Positions 1 through 4,125 of a stretch of 5,636 nt of DNA are shown in pieces. The DNA is from Candidatus Falkowiibacteriota bacterium (lineage in GTDB: Bacteria; Patescibacteriota; Patescibacteriia; Patescibacteriales; GWC2-42-12). How positions within the stretch are numbered: the stretch's first letter is position 1; the number at the start of each line of letters is the position of its first letter. The stretch spans positions 1 through 5,636 of the forward strand of contig JACQYU010000019.1 in the NCBI GenBank assembly GCA_016208065.1. Direction: 5' to 3'. The translations under genes and the position numbers were made by a program. The notes beneath the pieces are model-generated. The model made no database searches. It was not told where the DNA came from and was given only the letters and a program-made list of their open reading frames with translations.

Positions 1-43
1 ACAGAATTAATGTTTTTTCCGCGCCACAATATAGCTATTAAAT

Positions 44-69
44 AATTTTTAATTTCCAATTTTTAATTT
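44..69. repeat. 12-nt direct repeat in AT-rich leader of hisS
   Basis: The 12-mer AATTTTTAATTT occurs at 44-55 and again at 58-69, separated only by CC, so the unit has a period of 14. It lies just upstream of the hisS start at 76 and leaves no room for a Shine-Dalgarno sequence. It may be slipped-strand filler DNA; no function can be read from it. Confidence 0.6.
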
Positions 70-75
70 TTAAAT

Positions 76-1461
76 ATGCCAAAATTTTTCAAGAAAAAAG
101 AAAATAAAACGGCCGATGATAAAGCCCCTAAAGCCAGAAGAATGAGATTCATCTCGCGCCTCAGGGGAACCAAAGATATTCTACCCGACGAATATAAATA
201 TTGGAATTTAGTCATTAAAAAAGCCGCGGAACTTTCAAGATCCTATGGCTTTAGGCGTATGGATACGCCAGTGTTGGAAAATTTAGAATTATATGAGCGT
301 TCCAGCGGCCGCAGTTCGGATATTGTTGTTAAGGAAATGTTTTCTTTTGTTGATAAAAACGGAGAAAAGATAGCTTTGCGGCCGGAAGCCACACCCGGAA
401 TCGTTAGGTCATATATTGAGCATGGCATGTTTAATTTACCTCAACCGGTAAAATTATTCTGGCTCGGACCGGTTTTTAGGCACGACAAGCCCCAAGCCGG
501 CCGTTTTCGCCAGTTTAATCAGTTTAATTTAGAAAATATCGGCGAAGCCAGCCCGGTAGCCGATGCCGAACTTATTGCTATAACTTATTATTTTTTTCGC
601 GAGTTGCAACTTGAAGTCATAATCCAAATAAATAGCGTTGGCTGCCCCTCGTGCCGCAAGGATTATTTAACTAAATTGGATAATTTTTATAAAGAACGCG
701 GTCGCCGGGCTAAATTATGCAATGATTGTAAAAAAAGATTAATGAAAAATCCTTTGCGCCTCTTAGACTGCAAAGAGAAAAAGTGCCAGGAAATCGCCTT
801 TGAAGCGCCCCAGATAGTTGATAGTTTATGCGAAGATTGTCGCAACCATTTTATTAAAGTCCTGGAGTATTTAGATGAATTGAATATACCGTATAATTTA
901 AATTCAACCTTGGTCAGGGGCCTTGATTATTACAATCGAACCGTTTTTGAAATTTGGCCTGTCTCTGCCGAAATTCCGGCAGGTAAGCCGGCTGATGAAC
1001 CATTGCGGCAGAACGCCTTAGGCGGCGGCGGACGCTATGATGGCTTGGTGGAATATATGGGTGGCCGGCCCACCCCGGCTTGCGGTTTCGGCATCGGCAT
1101 TGAAAGAGTGATTTTAAAAATAAAAGAAAAAAATATTCCCATTAAAGACGAGGAAAAAGGCGATCTGTTTTTAGCTCATTTGGGTGATCCGGCCAGAAGG
1201 AAGATAATGATTTTATTTGAAGAATTAAGAAAAAACGGCTTTAAGGTCCGCCAGGCTTTTACTAAAGACAGCTTAAAGGGCCAACTAGAGACGGCCAATC
1301 AGACCGGAGTAAAATACACCTTGATTTTAGGCCAAAAAGAAATTATGGACGGTACAATTTTGATTCGGGATATGGAATCAGGCATCCAAGAGATAGTTGA
1401 TTATAAAAAGATTGTGGCGGAAATTGAGAAAAGATTAGGCAGTCCGTCGAAAAAAACATAG
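76..1461 (+). CDS. hisS: Histidyl-tRNA synthetase (class II)
   Basis: Charges tRNA-His with histidine using ATP, in the cytoplasm. The 461-residue product shows the class II HisRS landmarks in order: RGTKDILP (30-37), motif 1 around 58-70, LRPEATP (101-107), motif 2 GPVFRHDKPQAGRFRQFNQ (131-149, with Arg135), the HisRS-specific LVRGLDYYNRTVFE (279-292), and motif 3 GFGIGIERV (337-345). The anticodon-binding domain follows from about 361. Four cysteine pairs (C190/193, C215/218, C232/237, C252/255) lie in the insertion domain, a pattern I recall from other bacterial HisRS and possibly metal-binding. Two oddities: a basic Lys-rich N-terminal extension of about 22 residues, and a long loop at about 294-311 encoded by a palindrome. 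The start at 76 is uncertain because no Shine-Dalgarno is seen; Met23 (position 142) is an alternative that removes the extension. First of three co-directional translation genes. Confidence 0.97.
   Translation: MPKFFKKKENKTADDKAPKARRMRFISRLRGTKDILPDEYKYWNLVIKKAAELSRSYGFRRMDTPVLENLELYERSSGRSSDIVVKEMFSFVDKNGEKIALRPEATPGIVRSYIEHGMFNLPQPVKLFWLGPVFRHDKPQAGRFRQFNQFNLENIGEASPVADAELIAITYYFFRELQLEVIIQINSVGCPSCRKDYLTKLDNFYKERGRRAKLCNDCKKRLMKNPLRLLDCKEKKCQEIAFEAPQIVDSLCEDCRNHFIKVLEYLDELNIPYNLNSTLVRGLDYYNRTVFEIWPVSAEIPAGKPADEPLRQNALGGGGRYDGLVEYMGGRPTPACGFGIGIERVILKIKEKNIPIKDEEKGDLFLAHLGDPARRKIMILFEELRKNGFKVRQAFTKDSLKGQLETANQTGVKYTLILGQKEIMDGTILIRDMESGIQEIVDYKKIVAEIEKRLGSPSKKT
965..991. repeat. Palindromic segment inside hisS, read in frame
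   Basis: CTGCCG (965-970) can pair with CGGCAG (977-982), and alternatively CCGGC (976-980) with GCCGG (987-991). The segment encodes AEIPAGKPAD within the HisRS loop between the HisRS-specific LVRGLDYY motif and GGGGRYDGL. By my count this loop is about 11 residues longer than in E. coli HisRS. The 8-mer CCGGCAGG (976-983) recurs on the other strand in the yqeY palindrome (2482-2489). It may be a small palindromic insertion tolerated in a surface loop. Confidence 0.5.
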
Positions 1462-1485
1462 ACTTTGATAATTATCAGACAGTTG

Positions 1486-1629
1486 TAGCTCCGTGAATAA
1501 CAGCAAATTTTCTACTGCGCCCGCCCGGCACGCAAGCCAGCTTGCTGGCGTTGCGGGCAGGGGAACTCGGCCGCTTAAGGCGGCCTCAAACAGTCCTCGC
1601 GCGAAAATTTACCATTATTCACGGAGCTA
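1486..1629. repeat. 144-bp inverted-repeat element between hisS and rpsU
   Basis: The ends form a 27-nt inverted repeat (1486-1512 and 1603-1629). The outer 15 nt are perfect (TAGCTCCGTGAATAA / TTATTCACGGAGCTA), and only 3 of the inner 12 positions mismatch. GCGC at 1517-1520 can pair with GCGC at 1599-1602 to extend the stem. The interior is GC-rich and holds two hairpins: GCCAGC-TT-GCTGGC (1536-1549), extended by CGCAA/TTGCG, and GGCCGC/GCGGCC (1569-1574, 1580-1585). On the + strand the three mismatches are C-A or A-C; on the - strand all three become G-U pairs, so a - strand RNA would form a fuller stem. No open reading frame or transposase is present. It could be a MITE/REP-like repeat or a structured RNA. 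Confidence 0.8.
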
Positions 1630-1646
1630 ATTGGGGAAAATATAAA
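1619..1646 (+). promoter_or_regulatory. Possible rpsU promoter overlapping the palindrome end
   Basis: TTCACG (1619-1624) and TATAAA (1641-1646) are spaced by 16 nt, with transcription expected to begin near 1653, about 18 nt before the rpsU start. The -35-like part lies inside the right arm of the inverted-repeat element. The match is imperfect and AT-rich DNA yields such matches by chance. Confidence 0.25.
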
Positions 1647-1659
1647 TAATATAGAAAGC

Positions 1660-1665
1660 GAGGTG
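1660..1665 (+). promoter_or_regulatory. Shine-Dalgarno of rpsU
   Basis: GAGGTG lies 5 nt before the ATG at 1671. It is the only convincing Shine-Dalgarno-like site in the window, the other genes having none, and it fixes the rpsU start. Confidence 0.6.
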
Positions 1666-1670
1666 GACTT

Positions 1671-1907
1671 ATGGCAGAATTCAAAAGAAAAAAAGGAGAA
1701 AGTTTTGAAAGTTTTTTAAGAAGATTCAATAAAAAACTTCAGCAAAGCGGCAAATTATATTTAGCCCGCCAAGTTCAACATGTTCAGCCGAAAATAAATA
1801 AAACACAGCAGAAAAAACGCGCTTTAGTCGGCATGAAACTAAGATCAAAAAGAGAGTATTTAAAGAAAATCGGCAAGCTTGAAGAAGAGCCGAGGAAGAG
1901 GTGGTAA
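1671..1907 (+). CDS. rpsU: 30S ribosomal protein bS21
   Basis: Small-subunit ribosomal protein that binds near the 3' end of 16S rRNA and helps mRNA engagement. The product is 78 residues, very basic, and starts MAEFKRKKGESFESFLRRFN. The S21 signature is the stretch ESFESFLRRFNKKLQQSGKL (residues 10-29), matching the family pattern 'E.F...LRRFKR....G.L'. The rest is Lys/Arg-rich helix (KKRALVGMKLRSKREYLKK), as in S21 tails, though this product is slightly longer than the roughly 58-71 residues usual in model bacteria. The start is supported by a Shine-Dalgarno 5 nt upstream. It sits between hisS and yqeY in the same direction; the rpsU-yqeY pairing is known from Bacillus, but here a palindromic element separates the two. 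Confidence 0.93.
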   Translation: MAEFKRKKGESFESFLRRFNKKLQQSGKLYLARQVQHVQPKINKTQQKKRALVGMKLRSKREYLKKIGKLEEEPRKRW

Positions 1908-1915
1908 ATAAAAAT

Positions 1916-1938
1916 AGTATAAAGTCGAAAGTATAAAG
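1916..1938. repeat. 9-nt direct repeat after rpsU
   Basis: AGTATAAAG occurs at 1916-1924 and 1930-1938 (period 14), just after the rpsU stop. The period is the same as that of the AT-rich repeat before hisS. It is likely AT-rich filler; no function is visible. Confidence 0.5.
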
Positions 1939-1960
1939 CTAAAAGGAGAGTTTTTTAATA

Positions 1961-2111
1961 GTCATTGCGGGCTCCTACCCGCCTCGCAAACCGTGCCCGC
2001 CAATCGCTACCGTGCCCGACAGTGCCAGTCATGGCAGGCGCGGCGCTTAGGCGTTAGCGCGCGCGGCGAAGCGGGCGGGAATGACAAGAAGGGGAAGCTT
2101 CTTGCAATGAC
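1961..2111. repeat. GC-rich palindromic element between rpsU and yqeY
   Basis: The 151-bp segment is bounded by perfect 8-nt inverted repeats, GTCATTGC (1961-1968) and GCAATGAC (2104-2111). An internal AATGAC (2080-2085) can also pair with the left end, and CCCGCC (1978-1983) with GGCGGG (2074-2079). Nested hairpins include GCGGG/CCCGC (1967-1971, 1978-1982), TGCCA-GTCA-TGGCA (2023-2036), GCGCT/AGCGC (2043-2047, 2056-2060) and CAAGAAG/CTTCTTG (2085-2091, 2098-2104). CCGTGCCCG is directly repeated at 1991-1999 and 2010-2018. No gene is seen in it. The GTCATTGC ends resemble repeats common in other bacterial genomes (from memory), suggesting a MITE/REP-like element. Confidence 0.7.
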
Positions 2112-2121
2112 ATTATAAATT

Positions 2122-2595
2122 ATGGCTAAGTTATTAGAACAAATTAATAGTGATTTGAAGGCGGCGATGATAGCCAAAGATGCTTTTAGCTTGTCCGTGC
2201 TACGGATGCTGATCGCGGCCATGCGCAATAAGGAAATCACTTTAAGAAAAGACGGCAAGGCTGAGCTGGCTGATGAGCAAGTTTCAGAAGTAATTGGCTC
2301 GGAAGTTAAAAAGCGCCGCGATTCGGCTGAAGCTTATAGCCGGGGCGGCCGTCCGGAGCTGGCGGATAAAGAAAACGCGGAAATAAAAATATTGGAAAAA
2401 TATTTGCCGGAGCAGTTGTCGGACGAGGAGCTGGAAAAAGTTGTTAAAGAAATAATCGCGGCGGCCGGCGCTGGTAACCTGCCTGCCGGCGAGGCAGGTT
2501 TCGGCAAAGTTATGGGCCGGGTTATGGAGCGCGTTAAAGGTAAGGCCGACGGTGGAAAAGCAGGCGATATAGTGAAGAAGATATTAGCGAAATAA
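2122..2595 (+). CDS. yqeY: YqeY family protein (GatB/YqeY domain)
   Basis: The 157-residue protein belongs to the YqeY family, which resembles the tRNA-binding C-terminal domain of the amidotransferase subunit GatB; its exact role is not settled. Features seen: an N-terminal helical part with LLEQINSDLKAAMIAKD (4-20) and LSVLRMLIAAMRNKEI (24-39); a middle EVKKRRDSAEAYSRGGR (61-77) followed by ILEKYLPEQLSDEEL (90-104); and a C-terminal FGKVMGRVMERVKGKADG. All are standard for the family, whose members are usually about 147-150 residues. The extra length falls at about 119-126 (NLPAGEAG), where a palindrome is inserted in frame. The ATG at 2122 has no clear Shine-Dalgarno; its alignment to the family start supports it. 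It ends just before a bidirectional terminator. Confidence 0.93.
   Translation: MAKLLEQINSDLKAAMIAKDAFSLSVLRMLIAAMRNKEITLRKDGKAELADEQVSEVIGSEVKKRRDSAEAYSRGGRPELADKENAEIKILEKYLPEQLSDEELEKVVKEIIAAAGAGNLPAGEAGFGKVMGRVMERVKGKADGGKAGDIVKKILAK
2476..2500. repeat. Palindrome inserted in frame within yqeY
   Basis: AACCTGCC (2476-2483) pairs perfectly with GGCAGGTT (2493-2500), and the 9-nt apex contains GCCGGC. The segment encodes NLPAGEAG between the helical linker and the conserved FGKVMG motif, a place where YqeY relatives have a shorter turn. It shares CCGGCAGG (- strand, 2482-2489) with the hisS palindrome, and both are read as a PAG-containing peptide. Confidence 0.6.
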
Positions 2596-2603
2596 ATTGT
2601 GAC

Positions 2604-2645
2604 ATATAAAAAACAGCCTCGAACGTTCGGAGCTGTTTTTTATAT
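2604..2645. terminator. Bidirectional intrinsic terminator
   Basis: ATATAAAAAACAGC (2604-2617) pairs perfectly over 14 bp with GCTGTTTTTTATAT (2632-2645). The apex TCGAA/TTCGG adds further pairs. With A-runs on one side and T-runs on the other it can end transcripts in both directions. It lies between the convergent stops of yqeY (2595) and the RelA/SpoT homolog (2653). Confidence 0.9.
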
Positions 2646-2652
2646 TTTTCAT

Positions 2653-3750
2653 TTATATTTTTGGGATGAATTTTTTAATATTATCCAGCACGCTATTTTT
2701 TAAATTTTGTTTGATTTTATTTCTGGCCGTAGCTGTTTTAACGAACTTAAGCCAGTCGCGGCTTGGCCCTTTTCGTTTTTTCTCCGTGATGATTTCCACT
2801 AAATCGCCATTTTTTAATTCAACATCCAGCGGAGCGATTTTATCATTAACCATGGCGCCGACCGCCTGGTTGCCGATATCCGAATGGACATAATAAGCGA
2901 AATCAATCGGCGTCGACCCTTCTGGCAAGTCGAAAACGTCGCCCTTAGGCGTAAAAATGAAAATGCGGTCGTGAAAAACGTCAAATTTTATTTGTTTGAT
3001 AAAATCAGACGTGTCTTCGGTTTCTTTCTGGATGTGCAGGACTTCTTTTACCCAAACCGGCTGTTTTTTTAAATCGTTTTTTTGGCCGGCGCTCATCTTG
3101 TAAGACCAATGGGCCGCGATGCCGTATTTAGCTACATTATCCATTTCTTCGGTTCTAATTTGAAATTCAGTGGATTTTCCTTCCGGACCGTAAACCGTAG
3201 TATGGAGGCCTTTATAGCCGTTAGGCTTTGGCACGGCGATATAGTCTTTAAATCTTTCCGGATTGGGCCGCCAGAGAGAATGGATTATGCCTAAAGTTTT
3301 ATAACAGTCGGCAATATCAGGCACAATAATGCGTAAGGCGAAAACATCATAAATTTCATCAAATTTTCTGTCTTTTTTCTGCAGTTTTAAAAAAATACTG
3401 TAAAGATGTTTAAAGCGGCTAATAACATTAAAAGGAATTTTTGCTTCTCTAAGTTTAGCGCCTAGAATGTTTTTTACTTTTTGAATATATTGGTTATGCT
3501 CAAGTTTTTTTTCCACCTCGTATTTATAAGCCAATTTTTTATAGTCTTCGGGGTAAAGGTGTTTAAAACAGATATCTTCCATTTGCCATTTTAATCTCCA
3601 GATGCCCAAAAGTCCGGCGATCGGAGCGTAAATTTCCAAAGTTTCTCTGGCAATGCGCTGGCGTTTTTCTAAGGGCAAGGATTCCAGTGTCCTTAGATTG
3701 TGCAGGCGGTCGGCGAATTTAATCAAGATAACCCTTAAATCTTTCGCCAT
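2653..3750 (-). CDS. (p)ppGpp synthetase part of split RelA/SpoT homolog
   Basis: C-terminal 365 residues of an RSH stringent-response enzyme, which transfers pyrophosphate from ATP to GDP/GTP. It opens inside the HD hydrolase domain, with the last HD-site aspartate in KFADRLHN (11-18). The synthetase domain runs from about 106 to 218: FDEIYDVFALRIIV (130-143), RFKDYIAVPKPNGYKGLHT (166-184), EFQIRTEEM (195-203) and AAHWSYK (212-218). RFKD is the RXKD form associated with bifunctional rather than RelA-type (EXDD) enzymes. A TGS domain follows at about 262-324, then TATARNKI and a short tail; the zinc-finger/ACT region of long RSH proteins is absent. The ATG matches the conserved Met of the AMAKDLR motif, so it may be an internal Met rather than a natural start. 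It overlaps the hydrolase fragment by 32 nt in another frame; translation could be coupled or reinitiated. Confidence 0.9.
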   Translation of the reverse strand: MAKDLRVILIKFADRLHNLRTLESLPLEKRQRIARETLEIYAPIAGLLGIWRLKWQMEDICFKHLYPEDYKKLAYKYEVEKKLEHNQYIQKVKNILGAKLREAKIPFNVISRFKHLYSIFLKLQKKDRKFDEIYDVFALRIIVPDIADCYKTLGIIHSLWRPNPERFKDYIAVPKPNGYKGLHTTVYGPEGKSTEFQIRTEEMDNVAKYGIAAHWSYKMSAGQKNDLKKQPVWVKEVLHIQKETEDTSDFIKQIKFDVFHDRIFIFTPKGDVFDLPEGSTPIDFAYYVHSDIGNQAVGAMVNDKIAPLDVELKNGDLVEIITEKKRKGPSRDWLKFVKTATARNKIKQNLKNSVLDNIKKFIPKI

Positions 3751-4042
3751 CTTCTACCAGGTCGGCTACTTCGCGGCCGAAATTTTTTTCTATATCAGTT
3801 AGTGTTAATTCAGTATCTTCCGGAATATCATGCAGCAGTCCGGCAATAACGGTTTCTAAGTCAGCTTTGATTTTAACCAGAACAAAAGCCGTGTGTAAAC
3901 AGTGTTGGATATAAGGTTCACCGCTTTTCCTTTTTTGTCCGGTGTGAGCCTTAACCGCAAAATCATAAGCCAGCTGGATCATGGTGGCATCAGCTTTGGG
4001 ATTATTTTCTTTAAAGTTATCTATAATTTGGTTTATGGTCAT
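3719..4042 (-). CDS. HD hydrolase fragment of split RelA/SpoT homolog
   Basis: N-terminal part of the RSH enzyme, carrying most of the (p)ppGpp pyrophosphohydrolase (HD) domain. Visible from the ATG at 4042 (107 residues): AYDFAVKAHTGQKRKSGEPY (25-44), the metal-site histidine in YIQHCLH (about 47), and the HDxxED motif in LLHDIPEDTE (69-78). DIEKNFGREVADLVE then matches the family. The last ten residues (DGERFKGYLD) are out of frame and end at the stop. The fourth HD-site residue (Asp of ADRLHN) is in the other frame, so this fragment alone lacks a complete active site. A TTG at 4060 would add MPNANK; the ATG is preferred because a candidate promoter at 4076-4104 leaves only a short leader. 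No Shine-Dalgarno is seen. Confidence 0.8.
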   Translation of the reverse strand: MTINQIIDNFKENNPKADATMIQLAYDFAVKAHTGQKRKSGEPYIQHCLHTAFVLVKIKADLETVIAGLLHDIPEDTELTLTDIEKNFGREVADLVEDGERFKGYLD

Positions 4043-4053
4043 TTTATTTGCGT

Positions 4054-4082
4054 TTGGCAATTTAATTATGTTATAATATTAT
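4054..4082 (+). promoter_or_regulatory. Candidate promoter for the pilin/Ig-like gene
   Basis: TTGGCA (4054-4059), a 17-nt spacer and TATTAT (4077-4082) would start a transcript near 4089, about 37 nt before the ATG at 4126. It overlaps the promoter proposed for the opposite gene and the imperfect palindrome TTATAAT-ATT-ATTATAA (4071-4087). Confidence 0.45.
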
Positions 4083-4104
4083 TATAAAACTGTGCAAAAG
4101 TCAA
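4076..4104 (-). promoter_or_regulatory. Candidate promoter for the RelA/SpoT homolog
   Basis: On the - strand TTGACT (4104-4099), a 17-nt spacer and TAATAT (4081-4076) fit a housekeeping promoter. Transcription would begin near 4069, about 25 nt before the ATG at 4042. Its -10 region is shared with the divergent + strand promoter. Confidence 0.5.
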
Positions 4105-4125
4105 AGTTCTTAAATTATTTTTTTC

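Larger units (their letters stand above)
2653..4042 (-). pseudogene. RelA/SpoT homolog broken by deletion and frameshift
   Basis: Read together, the two - strand frames make one RSH gene: HD hydrolase, synthetase, TGS. The upstream frame follows the family up to ...REVADLVE, then runs out of register to a stop at 3719. The downstream frame picks up at MAKDLRV. In SpoT and Rel proteins about 26-27 residues (the GVTKL...RKMFLA stretch) lie between these points; here there is a single nucleotide. This implies loss of about 77 nt and a one-base frame change. An intact version would be about 480-490 residues. The deletion is either biological or an assembly collapse; a homopolymer error cannot explain it. 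Confidence 0.65.

Noticed and set aside
1..45. Short + strand frame ending TAA at 43-45 (and another ending at 39-41) that could be the tail of an upstream gene
   Set aside because: Only about 14 residues are visible, several frames are open, and none is recognisable.
1471..1670. Riboswitch, T-box or tRNA in the hisS-rpsU gap
   Set aside because: No T-box motif, CCA end or cloverleaf arms were recognised; the symmetry is better explained by an inverted-repeat element.
1941..1950. Strong Shine-Dalgarno-like AAAAGGAGAG after rpsU
   Set aside because: No start codon follows at a usable distance, and the next segment is the palindromic element.
1486..2111. Insertion sequence with transposase
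   Set aside because: The palindromic elements contain no transposase frame; rpsU lies between them and is a normal gene.
1486..2111. CRISPR array
   Set aside because: No regularly spaced identical repeats with unique spacers are present.
2113..2121. TATAAAT before yqeY as a -10 box
   Set aside because: It ends one base before the ATG, so the transcript would start inside the gene, and no -35 is found at proper spacing.
2666..3294. + strand frames opposite the RSH synthetase
   Set aside because: The - strand carries well-conserved RSH motifs throughout; the + strand frames show no family features.
3719..3750. Programmed ribosomal frameshift joining the two RSH frames
   Set aside because: A +1 shift in the overlap would still lack about 26 conserved HD-domain residues, and no slippery site or stimulatory structure is evident.
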